Positions 19,272 through 27,006 are shown, counted from the stretch's first letter. The stretch is 64,000 nt of DNA from Gemmatimonadaceae bacterium (GCA_030647905.1 JAUSJA010000034.1:1-64000), one strand, 5' to 3'. Made by a program: numbers and translations. The notes: generated from the sequence alone by a model not told the origin.

Positions 19272-19438
19272 CAGGTGGATGAGGAAACCCTGCTCGCGGT
19301 GATGAATGAGCCGCGCAAGCTATCAGCGCGGGTCCAGAGCGCCTGATTTCGTGGAAACGGCCCCACAAACAGCCCCCGCTCTGAAGCAGGCAACAGAAAC
19401 ACATTTGGCAACAGGCACGTGTTCAACGACTTACGACA

Positions 19439-19512
19439 TGCGCCCGGAGGGGCTCGAACCCCCAACCTTCTGATCCGAAGTCAGATGCTCTATCCAATTG
19501 AGCTACGGGCGC
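19439..19512 (-). tRNA. tRNA-Arg (TCG)
   Basis: On the minus strand a cloverleaf starts GCGCCCG at 19512 and closes with CGGGCGC plus discriminator A at 19439. The anticodon loop CTTCGGA gives TCG, reading the Arg codon CGA. The T-arm GGTTCGAGCCCC region is normal. CCA is not encoded. The 3' end faces the mobile, defence-like region to the left, the usual orientation for a tRNA used as an island attachment site. Confidence 0.95.
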
Positions 19513-19564
19513 GTGGTGTAACCAATGTGTGAATAAACCGAATCGCGCCGCTCCCGCAATGGCC

Positions 19565-19993
19565 CTACTCGACGGTGACCGTTCCGCGCATCCCCGGATG
19601 CGGCTCACAGTGATACGGGAATGTTCCCGCCGCCGGAAACTCGCGCGTGTAGGTCGCGCCGGGCGCGAGGAGTGGTGACTTCCACGTGCCGGCATCGGCG
19701 GTGCTCGTGTGGGCGTCGGTGCCCTGTGCGCCGCAGTTCACCCATGTGACTTTCATGCCCGGACGCACCCGCACCTGCGCCGGAATGAACGTGAAGTCGC
19801 GGATTATCACGACCGTCGAGCCGAACGCGTCCGACGGAAGCTGCGCGTTGCAACCGGTGAGATCGGTGCCGGTCCCGGTCGCCCGCTCCGACAGACAACC
19901 AGCGATCGCGATAGTCACGGCGGCAAGCGAGGCGCCAAGAACGAGTCTGGCGCGCGCGACGCGCACACCCCGCATGACGTTGACGGCGCTCAT
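19565..19993 (-). CDS. cupredoxin-domain lipoprotein
   Basis: A 142-residue protein. ATG at 19993 overlaps the stop of the upstream gene as ATGA, so the two are translationally coupled. A lipoprotein signal ends in the lipobox AIAGC near residue 31. The mature part is a plastocyanin/azurin-like type-1 copper domain. It has RDFTFIPAQVRVRPGMKVTW and ligand candidates in DAHTST (His), FPYHCEPHPGM (Cys, His, Met). It should act as a periplasmic or outer-membrane-anchored electron carrier or copper-binding protein. The longer frame extending to 20464 overlaps the upstream gene and is not used. Confidence 0.87.
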   Translation of the reverse strand: MSAVNVMRGVRVARARLVLGASLAAVTIAIAGCLSERATGTGTDLTGCNAQLPSDAFGSTVVIIRDFTFIPAQVRVRPGMKVTWVNCGAQGTDAHTSTADAGTWKSPLLAPGATYTREFPAAGTFPYHCEPHPGMRGTVTVE

Positions 19994-21045
19994 TGGTCCG
20001 TCACCACTACCACACCCTTCATGAACGGGTGCGGCATGCAATAGAAGTTGTATGTCCCCGCTTTCGTGAACGTGTGCCGGTATGTCTTGCCCGGCTGGAT
20101 CAGTCCGGAATTGAAGCTCTTGTCCACTGCACTGACACTGTGCGGCAGCGGATCGCTGTTCCTCCATTCGATCGTCGTGCCGACGGCAATATTGAGTCGC
20201 GGCTGGAGGTAGCTGATGTTCTTGATCACCGTACGAACGGTGTCCACCAGCGCGGCGGTCGCGGAGACAGTGGTGTCGGAGAAATCCTGCGCTCTCTTCC
20301 CGAAGTACCGGCGAAGGGTGAGCGGAATCGTGAACTCGAATCCATACCTGACACTGCTCGAACCGCGCGACGCACCCTGAAGCGTGGCGACCGGCGCGTT
20401 CGTCGCGTGCAGCGAAAGCGTGTGAGGCGTCAGCGGGATGGCGATATGCAGCCCGGCGCTCCATGCCACCCGCTCGGTCGAATCGCGGTCAGTGAGCGAT
20501 GCGACGTCTCCAGCGAGCGCGACATACTGGCCGAGGCGAATCGTCGCTCCACTGGCAACAGCGAACCGCGTGTTACGTGCTTCGAGCGGATCCGAGAGAA
20601 CGCGCCCGGCGACGATCAGTCGCGCGATACCGAATCGCTTCGCGACGGACACTTCGCCGTCGATCCCGTCAGCCGCATTGTTGTAGCCTGCTCGCACACC
20701 GACGTCGAGAGGAGCGCCGTAGTCCTCACCCAGCGGAGCCCAGCGTGCGAACAGCTCCCACTCGTTCGGAAAGTTCGGCGCGAGCGTCGAGTTCGTCGAG
20801 TAATTGAATCCTGCGAGCAGTCGCCTCGGCAGTCCCGCCGCGAGAAGAAACGTCGGTACGTTGGAGACCTTTCGCTGCGGCGCCTGACTCGCCGTGAACC
20901 GATGCACGAAATGAAAGTACAGTGTGCCAGGAGCACCGACCCAATCGCCCGACACGTTTGGCGATCGGTCGAGAAGCGATTGTGCCTCCGCGGCAGCGGG
21001 CAGTGCGAGCACGACGGAAAGGAGCAGTTTACGCATCAGGCGCAT
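19990..21045 (-). CDS. beta-barrel protein (DUF5777-like) with C-terminal cupredoxin domain
   Basis: A 351-residue protein. ATG 21045 is chosen because AAGGG lies 7-11 bases upstream and MRLMRKLLLSVVLALPAAAEA is a clean signal peptide. Residues about 20-250 resemble DUF5777-type outer-membrane barrels (LYFHFVHRF, then alternating strands such as FGIARLIVAGRVL). The last 90 residues form a cupredoxin domain, with LPHSVSAVD (His) and YNFYCMPHPFMKG (Cys, His, Met) as copper ligands. It is coupled by ATGA overlap to a second cupredoxin lipoprotein, suggesting a shared copper or electron-transfer role at the cell envelope. Confidence 0.75.
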   Translation of the reverse strand: MRLMRKLLLSVVLALPAAAEAQSLLDRSPNVSGDWVGAPGTLYFHFVHRFTASQAPQRKVSNVPTFLLAAGLPRRLLAGFNYSTNSTLAPNFPNEWELFARWAPLGEDYGAPLDVGVRAGYNNAADGIDGEVSVAKRFGIARLIVAGRVLSDPLEARNTRFAVASGATIRLGQYVALAGDVASLTDRDSTERVAWSAGLHIAIPLTPHTLSLHATNAPVATLQGASRGSSSVRYGFEFTIPLTLRRYFGKRAQDFSDTTVSATAALVDTVRTVIKNISYLQPRLNIAVGTTIEWRNSDPLPHSVSAVDKSFNSGLIQPGKTYRHTFTKAGTYNFYCMPHPFMKGVVVVTDQ

Positions 21046-21252
21046 TCGATACCCTTGGTTGAGCGTTGCCCCGCGCGTCCGCACGGACGTCGAGCCATCG
21101 GCCATGAAGATCGGTCCGGCCATGGACGGCTGCACTCCGATTCCGGCGAAACGCACTGGATTCGGGGCGGAGGTCGTGTCTTGTCGGGCGACGGGACTTC
21201 CTCGGCCGATCGCAATGCGCCAATCTTAAGGCTCCGCCAACACGAGATCCTG

Positions 21253-21723
21253 TTGATCGCAGAAGGCCAGCCCGCTCCTGATTTCGACCTCGAGGCCGAC
21301 GACGGCTCACGCGTGTCGCTCGCTTCGCTCAAAGGGCGAAACGTCGTTCTCTTCTTCTATCCGAAAGACAACACCTCTGGCTGAACACGCGAGGCGTGCG
21401 ATTTTCGCGACGCCTTTCCCCGGTTCGGGGAACTCGATGCCGAAGTGCTTGGAGTGAGTGCCGACAGCGCCAAGTCGCATCGGAAATTTCGCGACAAGCA
21501 CTCGCTGCCGTACCGATTGCTCGTGGACGAGGAGCACCGCGTGTCGGAGTCCTGGGGAATCTGGAAGGAGAAGACGCTCTACGGAGTCAAGTACATGGGA
21601 ATCGAGCGTACGACGGTCGTGATAGATCGGCACGGCCGGATTGCCCGGATCTTCCCGAAGGTGAAGATTGACGGGCACGTCGAAGAGGTGGCACGTACCG
21701 TCGGCGGATTGCCGCCTCGGTGA
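21253..21723 (+). CDS. bcp: PrxQ/Bcp-type peroxiredoxin, UGA at the peroxidatic cysteine (candidate selenoprotein)
   Basis: Read through one TGA, the frame gives 156 residues, the normal Bcp length. It includes EGQPAPDFDLEADDGSR, VVLFFYPKDNTSG, then UGA (21382-21384), then TREACDFRD, EVLGVSADSAKSHRKF and TVVIDRHGRI. In Bcp proteins the UGA position is the peroxidatic Cys of the PGCT-x-EAC motif. The resolving Cys five residues later is kept. No other disruption is present on either side, which favours selenocysteine over decay. Start is TTG 21253, the only codon giving the usual N-terminus. The enzyme would reduce peroxides using thioredoxin. Selenocysteine genes (selA, selB, selC) are not in this window, so a plain nonsense mutation remains possible. 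Confidence 0.75.
21393..21414 (+). promoter_or_regulatory. hairpin just after the UGA codon (possible bacterial SECIS)
   Basis: Nine base nucleotides after the UGA a stem forms: GGCGT pairs with ACGCC, then GCGA pairs with TCGC around a TTT loop, with one bulged G. The loop starts 18 bases after the UGA, inside the range I recall for bacterial SECIS elements. The loop does not show the G expected at its start in the simplest folding. A second perfect hairpin (CCCCG-GTT-CGGGG, 21418-21430) follows. Confidence 0.35.
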
Positions 21724-21729
21724 AGGCGG

Positions 21730-22320
21730 CTATCGTCCGCTCTTGTCCTCGCGAATCTCTTCCTTGACCGCGTCGGAGTGCACTGCGATCCGGTCGATCA
21801 TGTCCTGCGGCTCGACGTCGCGCAACAGCTCCTGAATCTCCGGATCACCGGCTTCGCGAAGTTCCATCCTGTCGCTCATCGCGACGACGAGGCGGAGGAT
21901 GTGGGTCGTCTCATGCTCGTTGAGGAGACTCATCTGGACGGCGAGACGATTTCGGATTTCCTCCTGCGCCGCCATCCGGTTCTGCGTGATCAGCACGAAG
22001 GTCGCGAGGAAGATCGCCTCCACCGAGGCAAGAGTTCCCAGCTTGGTAAACGATGGATCGAAGTTGTGTACGGCGGGGACCCATCCCATGTCCACCGCCG
22101 TCCACAATCCAAACGCGACGGCGTGGAAGTAGACGAATTTCATCGAGCCGGCGAAGGCCGAGATGGCGGCCGCGACGCGGTCGGAGGTGGATTTCGTGCG
22201 CTCCTGCTCGGCGGCGTGCTCGACGAGCGCGCGCACGTTGCGCTCGACGACATTCGCGGTGCTGGACGAGATCGCATCCGCCGAATTCTGTGAGGCCGGA
22301 TTCGTGTGAGAACTGGACAT
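21730..22320 (-). CDS. DUF1003 membrane protein
   Basis: This 196-residue protein matches DUF1003. It has a basic N-terminal region, then FVYFHAVAFGLWTAVDMGW (first membrane helix), DPSFTKLGTLASVEAIFLATFVLI (second helix) and QNRMAAQEEIRNRLAVQMSL, the conserved cytoplasmic segment. The C-terminus is acidic. The family is found widely with unknown function in the inner membrane. It converges with the peroxiredoxin gene, leaving only 6 bp between their stops. Confidence 0.87.
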   Translation of the reverse strand: MSSSHTNPASQNSADAISSSTANVVERNVRALVEHAAEQERTKSTSDRVAAAISAFAGSMKFVYFHAVAFGLWTAVDMGWVPAVHNFDPSFTKLGTLASVEAIFLATFVLITQNRMAAQEEIRNRLAVQMSLLNEHETTHILRLVVAMSDRMELREAGDPEIQELLRDVEPQDMIDRIAVHSDAVKEEIREDKSGR

Positions 22321-22532
22321 GGATTTGACCGGTGGAAAGGTGAGCAGTGACTCTTAAGCAAGATCGCACGGCAGCAGAGCAGAAAGCGAAACCGGGCGGA
22401 TGGTCAGACCTGACTACGTTGCTCAAGTGCTATCAGCCGCAAGGTCGCGTGAGAAGTCGTCGTGTGTGGCCTTGCTGTTCCGGAGGAGCGCTCTCTCACG
22501 CTAACTTGTGAGAGCCAGGGGGGCTCCACGGA

Positions 22533-23399
22533 ATGACCATCCTTCAGACGCTTCGCTCGTTCGCGCAGGATCGCCTGCCCGCTCCAGTATGGGAGGGAGC
22601 CCGGCTGGTCCGGCAGCGTTTCGCGCGCGCGATCTTTCACCCCTACACCGCGACCCACCTCTTCGGCAGACGCGAGCTCACCGTCCACATCAACGACGAC
22701 GTGGCGCGGGCCTGGTACGACGGCGACTGGAAGGTACCGGCGGAGATCGAGGTCATCGCCACGCGCGGACAGCTGCGGCCCGGGGCGACGGTATTCGACA
22801 TCGGCGCGCACCAGGCGATCGTCGCGATGATTCTCGCCGAGCAAGTGGGGGATTCGGGACGCGTCGTCGCGGTCGAGGCGTCGGCGCACAATGCGGTGAC
22901 CGCGCGGGCCAACATCGCTACAAACGGGGTTCGCAACGTGAGCGTCGTGCATGCCGCCGTGTCCGATACGCCCGGCACGCTTCGCTTCACTCCGACGCTC
23001 AACGGCCATGTTTCCACCGGCCGTGCCCCGGGCGTTGAGGTGTCCGCGGTCACCGTCGATCAGCTCGCGGCGGAATACGGACTGCCTGACGTGCTGTTCC
23101 TGGATGTCGAGGGATATGAGGTGCACGTTCTCCGCGGCGCCGCGAAAACGATCCACGATGCGCGTCCCGACATCTGCGTCGAGGTGCATTCGGGTGGGAT
23201 GGGCCTCGAGCAGTTCGGGACCGTGGACGAGCTGCTCGCTCTCATCCCCGGCGACTACACGATCCTCGTAGCTCCTCCTGACGTCGAGCCTTTCGTTCCG
23301 CTGGCCGATGGCCGTACGATTCTCGATCGCCGTGCGCGGCTGATCGCTCTCGCTCCGCCCGATTCGTCGCGAGCGACCTTCAGGAGGAACACAGCCTGA
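22533..23399 (+). CDS. FkbM-family SAM-dependent methyltransferase
   Basis: The protein has 288 residues. VFDIGAHQAIVAMILAEQ is the glycine motif I, followed by VVAVEASAHN (motif II acidic residue), DVLFLDVEGYEVHVLRG (the family's typical DVEGYE segment) and ICVEVHSG. FkbM enzymes methylate hydroxyls on sugars or polyketides; the substrate here is unknown. Glycine-rich sequence AGGGGGG lies upstream of ATG 22533 as a possible ribosome site. Its TGA overlaps the ATG of a short peroxiredoxin fragment. Confidence 0.85.
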   Translation: MTILQTLRSFAQDRLPAPVWEGARLVRQRFARAIFHPYTATHLFGRRELTVHINDDVARAWYDGDWKVPAEIEVIATRGQLRPGATVFDIGAHQAIVAMILAEQVGDSGRVVAVEASAHNAVTARANIATNGVRNVSVVHAAVSDTPGTLRFTPTLNGHVSTGRAPGVEVSAVTVDQLAAEYGLPDVLFLDVEGYEVHVLRGAAKTIHDARPDICVEVHSGGMGLEQFGTVDELLALIPGDYTILVAPPDVEPFVPLADGRTILDRRARLIALAPPDSSRATFRRNTA

Positions 23400-23463
23400 T
23401 GCAGCACCCTCAGGAAGGCCGGCCGGCGCCGGATTTCGATCTCTAGGCCGATGACGGCAGTCG
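23399..23463 (+). pseudogene. 5' stub of a second PrxQ/Bcp peroxiredoxin
   Basis: ATG 23399 overlaps the FkbM stop. The peptide reads EGRPAPDFDL, then TAG, then ADDGSR in the same frame. This is almost the same as the N-terminus of the intact peroxiredoxin 2 kb upstream (EGQPAPDFDLEADDGSR). After about 20 codons the similarity ends. The rest of the gene is missing, so this is the debris of a duplicated or recombined peroxiredoxin gene. Confidence 0.65.
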
Positions 23464-23566
23464 CTGCTCGTCGACATGCCGCAGGTCGTGGGGCGAGTGA
23501 AGCGGCCCCAATTGAAAAGGGGACGCTCGATAGGGAGTCCTTTTCTTCATATTCGTTTGTTGACTA

Positions 23567-23640
23567 CGCGCCCGGAGGAACTCGAATCCCCAACCTTCTG
23601 ATCCGTAGTCAGATGCTCTATCCAATTGAGCTACGGGCGC
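23567..23640 (-). tRNA. tRNA-Arg (ACG)
   Basis: On the minus strand the cloverleaf starts GCGCCCG at 23640 and ends at the discriminator at 23567. The anticodon loop CTACGGA gives ACG, reading CGU and, after A34 deamination, CGC and CGA. Its sequence is nearly the same as the tRNA-Arg (TCG) gene at 19439-19512. It is the last gene of a four-tRNA minus-strand cluster. Confidence 0.95.
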
Positions 23641-23672
23641 CCATGCGTTTTGCCTGCCTACCCAATCCTGCA

Positions 23673-23746
23673 TGGGCGGTACAAGACTCGAACTTGTGAC
23701 CTCCACGATGTCAACGTGGCGCTCTAACCAACTGAGCTAACCGCCC
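23673..23746 (-). tRNA. tRNA-Val (GAC)
   Basis: The acceptor stem GGGCGGT pairs with ACCGCCC. The anticodon stem CCACG surrounds the loop TTGACAT, giving anticodon GAC (Val, GUC/GUU). Discriminator A at 23673. Part of the minus-strand tRNA cluster. Confidence 0.95.
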
Positions 23747-23796
23747 CATCCAGCGAGCGGCGGCGCCGCAAATCTCGCCATTACCGCCCTTCCTTA

Positions 23797-23869
23797 AGCG
23801 GGAAACGGGACTCGAACCCGCGACCCCAACCTTGGCAAGGTTGTGCTCTACCAACTGAGCTATTCCCGC
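23797..23869 (-). tRNA. tRNA-Gly (GCC)
   Basis: The acceptor stem GCGGGAA starts at 23869. The anticodon stem CAACC surrounds TTGCCAA, giving GCC (Gly, GGC/GGU). The T-arm GGTTCGAGTCCC is normal. Third gene of the cluster counted from its 3' end. Confidence 0.95.
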
Positions 23870-23930
23870 AGTCTTTTCACTGCTGCCCCCCACACGACTC
23901 AGCCAATCTAATCGGTGTGGGAGCCGGTAT

Positions 23931-24003
<73 letters not shown>

Positions 24004-24084
24004 GCTCGTCCCGCGCCCGTCCCGAATCACTCCCGCCGACCCGTTCCGGACCCCCCCGCGCCCGATGCAATCCCCGGTTTGCAC

Positions 24085-24104
24085 CGGAAATCAAATGATT
24101 TCCG
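24085..24104. promoter_or_regulatory. perfect 20-bp palindrome between the tRNA cluster and the sigma-factor gene
   Basis: The palindrome CGGAAATCA-AA-TGATTTCCG has perfect 9-bp arms and a 2-bp centre. It sits about 80 bp upstream of the tRNA-Ala gene (minus) and about 200 bp upstream of the sigma factor (plus). It could be an operator for either unit. The rest of the 304-bp gap (24004-24307) shows no gene. Confidence 0.45.
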
Positions 24105-24307
24105 CCGAAAATCCGGTTCTGCAACATTGTGGGAGGAACCGCGAAGGATATCCGAGGGTAGAACCGAAGTCAAGAAATACCCCTAGCATCTTTTGCCACG
24201 GCCGGTATTTTGCAGCGCCCAACTCCACGACATCATTCGCTGTGCTCGGCGTTCTCGCCGCGTCCAATAAATAGAATCTCCGCTGAAGGACCTTGAGGTG
24301 TCCACCA

Positions 24308-25192
24308 ATGGCTGAAGTCAAGCGCCGCCGCAAAGCGGTAGCGACCGGGATCGCTCCGAGTGAGCCGGAGCGCGATATCCTCGATCAGTATCTCTACGAA
24401 GTCAGCACTTATCCGCTGCTCAAGGGCAACGAAGAGATCGAGGTTGCCCGGAAAATCCGTGCTGGTGATCCGGATGCGCTCCAGGAGCTGGTGAAGCGCA
24501 ACCTGCGCTTCGTCATTTCCGTTGCAAAGAAATACCAGAACCGCGGCCTTCCCCTCATTGACCTGATCGGTGAAGGCAACGTCGGTCTGCTGACCGCCGC
24601 AAGAAAGTTCGACCCCGACCAGGGCGTCAAGTTCATCTCTTACGCAGTGTGGTGGATCCGCCAGGCCATTCTCTCCTCGCTCGCGAGACAGGGAAGGACC
24701 GTGCGTGTTCCGCTCAATCGCACAGCGGATCTCTCGCGCATCATCAAGGCGTCGGAGATCCTGCGTCAGAAAATGCGCCGCGAGCCCACGCCGGAAGAAC
24801 TGTCGCAGCTGACAGGTCTCTCGGTGGACGTCGTTCAGTCGCTCGCCGCACTCAACACCGGCGACGTGCGTCTTGACGCGCCAATGGATCCGGAAGGCGA
24901 TCGCTCGCTCATCGAGCGCTTCGTCGCCGACGAGATGCCCGATACCGAAGAGGAAGCAATGAACCGCTTCCTCAACGACGAGATCGGGTCCGCGCTTTCG
25001 ACGCTTCCCCCGCGGGACGCGAAGGTGCTGCGCCTCTACTTCGGACTCGAGGCCGGACGCGAGCACACACTCGAGGAGATCGGCTCCATGCTCGGCGTAA
25101 CTCGCGAGCGTGTTCGCCAGCTCCGCGACCGTGCACTCAAGCGCCTTCGCGAAGGCGACGTAGGCCGCGCGCTGGGAAGCTTCGCGGCGTAG
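24308..25192 (+). CDS. rpoD: RNA polymerase sigma factor, primary-type sigma-70
   Basis: The protein has 294 residues. ATG 24308 is chosen because GAGGTG lies 7-12 bases upstream; the open frame extends to a TTG at 24293. Region 1.2 (DILDQYLYEVSTYPLL), region 2 (VKRNLRFVISVAKKYQNRG, LIDLIGEGNVGLL, FISYAVWWIRQAI), region 3 (VPLNRTADLSRIIKAS) and region 4.2 (TLEEIGSMLGVTRERVRQL) are all present. Region 1.1 is absent and the N-terminal extension is short, so it is smaller than proteobacterial RpoD and like the compact primary sigmas of some phyla. A group 2 sigma is possible. A strong terminator follows. Confidence 0.87.
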   Translation: MAEVKRRRKAVATGIAPSEPERDILDQYLYEVSTYPLLKGNEEIEVARKIRAGDPDALQELVKRNLRFVISVAKKYQNRGLPLIDLIGEGNVGLLTAARKFDPDQGVKFISYAVWWIRQAILSSLARQGRTVRVPLNRTADLSRIIKASEILRQKMRREPTPEELSQLTGLSVDVVQSLAALNTGDVRLDAPMDPEGDRSLIERFVADEMPDTEEEAMNRFLNDEIGSALSTLPPRDAKVLRLYFGLEAGREHTLEEIGSMLGVTRERVRQLRDRALKRLREGDVGRALGSFAA

Positions 25193-25211
25193 TATCCAGC
25201 TCAGTGAAAGT

Positions 25212-25243
25212 GGCCCGGGCATTCGTGTCCGGGCCCTTTTTAT
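25212..25243 (+). terminator. intrinsic terminator after the sigma-factor gene
   Basis: The stem GGCCCGG / CCGGGCC with a ten-base loop is followed by CTTTTTATT, starting 20 bp after the sigma-factor stop. Confidence 0.85.
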
Positions 25244-25282
25244 TGTTACTTTTCCCGCACTCCCAGCCACCCCCACGCCGCC

Positions 25283-26035
25283 ATGATCCGCCTCATTGAC
25301 GTCCACAAAGCGTTCGGCCCGAAGGAAGTCCTCACGGGCTTCACGCTCGACGTCAAGGAAGGCGAGACGATGGTCATCATCGGCTACTCGGGCAGCGGAA
25401 AGTCGGTCGCGATCAAGCACATCGTCGGATTGCTGGAGCCCGACCAGGGAACCGTCTGGGTGGACGGCCTCGAAGTCCCGAAGCTCACGCGACCAGAGCT
25501 CTACGCGCTGCGCGCAAAGGTCGGCTACGTCTTCCAGTTCTCCGCCCTTTTTGACTCGATGACGATCGGCGACAACGTCGCCATGGGTCTCAGAAAGGAA
25601 GGGAAGCTGTCGGAGCCGGATATTCTGAAGCGCGTCAGCGAAGCGCTCGAGCTCGTGGATCTCCCGAACGTCGAGACGAAGATGCCCGCCGAGTTGTCAG
25701 GCGGCATGCGAAAGCGCGTCGGAATCGCCAGAGCCATTGCCCGTCGTCCCAAGTACGTGCTCTACGACGAGCCCACCACCGGCCTCGATCCGGTCACCAG
25801 CGCCGTCATTGACCAGTTGATGGTGCGGATGCGCGAGAAGCTCGGCGTCACCAGCATCGTCATTACCCACGACATGCGGAGCGCGTACCGCGTCGGATCG
25901 CGCATCGCCATGCTCTACGAGGGCACGGTCCGCCAGGTCGGCACCATTGACGAGATCCAGCACACCTCCGATCCGATCGTGCGCCAGTTCATCGAAGGCA
26001 AGGCCGACCTCGAGTTGGTGGAAGCAGGTGTGTAG
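25283..26035 (+). CDS. mlaF: ABC transporter ATP-binding protein, MlaF-like
   Basis: This 250-residue ABC ATPase has Walker A GYSGSGKS, the Q-loop FQFSALFDSMT, the signature ELSGGMRKRVGIARAIA, Walker B YVLYDEPTTGLDP and the switch His in VITHDM. FQFSALFDSMTIGDNV and LSGGMRKR are typical of the MlaF/Ttg2A group, the ATPase of the MlaFEDB phospholipid importer that maintains outer-membrane asymmetry. The usual neighbours mlaE and mlaD are not adjacent here, so the permease must be elsewhere. It follows a terminator and precedes an AraC-type regulator by 29 bp. Confidence 0.8.
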   Translation: MIRLIDVHKAFGPKEVLTGFTLDVKEGETMVIIGYSGSGKSVAIKHIVGLLEPDQGTVWVDGLEVPKLTRPELYALRAKVGYVFQFSALFDSMTIGDNVAMGLRKEGKLSEPDILKRVSEALELVDLPNVETKMPAELSGGMRKRVGIARAIARRPKYVLYDEPTTGLDPVTSAVIDQLMVRMREKLGVTSIVITHDMRSAYRVGSRIAMLYEGTVRQVGTIDEIQHTSDPIVRQFIEGKADLELVEAGV

Positions 26036-26064
26036 CGTACTCCCGATCGGTCCGGTGTAGCCGC

Positions 26065-26940
26065 GTGGCTAAGGATAACGGCGCCGAGCCGCTCGAGCTT
26101 CCGGTTCTCCTCGTATACACGGCGAGGGAGAGAGCGCGTGCATTCGTGCGCGCGGCGTTTCCCAAGCGAAAGTGGAAGGTCATCACCGCACGCGACGTGA
26201 CGGAGTTCAGGACCACGCTGCGCAAGGTTCTCGTGGATGCCGTGCTCGTGGACGTCGGGTCGTCCGCTGCGACGACGAGCGCGGGGGGTGAATCCGTGAT
26301 GGGCCATGGTGCGACAGCCGCCGCCTCGCCGTCGGACGACACGTGGAGGATCGGCACTCTGGCGCACGAGTTCCCGAGCGCCCCGTTCTTCGGCATTTCT
26401 CCGCTGAGGGCCACCGACGCTCCGGCCATCGCGCGGTGCGCAGCGCTCGAGTTCTGCGACATCCTCGCCGACGGACTGGACGATGCGGTTGCCCGCGACA
26501 TCGTCGCGCCGCGCACTTTCTCCGCGAGATTCACCGCCGCGCTCGCGGATCCGCCGCAAACCCTCAGACTCCGCACCGAGATGCAGCTGGCGACGTGGCG
26601 GTCCATACTCGCCTCCGCCGGACGACCGATTCGCACGGCCGCGCTGGCGCGCGAAGTGGGCGTGAGCCGCGAGCACCTGAGCCGCCACTTTTCAGCGCCG
26701 GGCGCACCGAATCTCAAGCGCGTCATTGATCTCGTGCGAATGGTCGCCGCCGCCGAGTTGGCGAAGAATCCCGGGCTCGACGTGCGGGACGTCGCAAAAA
26801 TTCTCGGCTTCGCTTCATCGTCGCATCTCGCGGTCACGGCGCAACGCGTCCTCGGCACTCGCCCCGCTTCGCTGTCGCGGCTGCGAACCGTGGATCTCAT
26901 CGAGCGATTCACGCAGGGGAGGACTCGGTCGCGGGGATGA
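26065..26940 (+). CDS. AraC-type transcriptional regulator
   Basis: This 291-residue protein starts at GTG 26065. The C-terminal 100 residues form an AraC-like double helix-turn-helix. IRTAALAREVGVSREHLSRHF is the first HTH; VRDVAKILGFASSSHLAVTAQ, then GTRPASL, is the second HTH with its usual tail. The N-terminal 140 residues begin LELPVLLVYTARERARAFV and may be a degenerate receiver-like domain, as the acidic pocket and phosphoacceptor are not evident. No signal peptide. The target is unknown; it lies between the MlaF-like gene and the ATP synthase genes. Confidence 0.7.
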   Translation: MAKDNGAEPLELPVLLVYTARERARAFVRAAFPKRKWKVITARDVTEFRTTLRKVLVDAVLVDVGSSAATTSAGGESVMGHGATAAASPSDDTWRIGTLAHEFPSAPFFGISPLRATDAPAIARCAALEFCDILADGLDDAVARDIVAPRTFSARFTAALADPPQTLRLRTEMQLATWRSILASAGRPIRTAALAREVGVSREHLSRHFSAPGAPNLKRVIDLVRMVAAAELAKNPGLDVRDVAKILGFASSSHLAVTAQRVLGTRPASLSRLRTVDLIERFTQGRTRSRG

Positions 26941-27006
26941 GGGCCCATGTCCTTTTATCAGCTCCGGTAATTGGCACGCGCCGCGCGGCACGAGAGTCGC
27001 GGCAAC

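Noticed and set aside
19565-20464. 299-residue version of the cupredoxin lipoprotein
   Set aside because: The extra 157 residues are an out-of-frame reading of the upstream gene. The ATGA overlap and lipoprotein signal fix the start at 19993.
19993-21384. 463-residue plus-strand ORF opposite the barrel-cupredoxin gene
   Set aside because: It is the antisense shadow of the minus-strand gene over most of its length. Only its last 43 codons are real, being the N-terminus of the peroxiredoxin before the UGA.
24233-25420. 395-residue minus-strand ORF across the sigma-factor gene
   Set aside because: Antisense shadow in a GC-rich gene; the plus-strand sigma factor has all family motifs.
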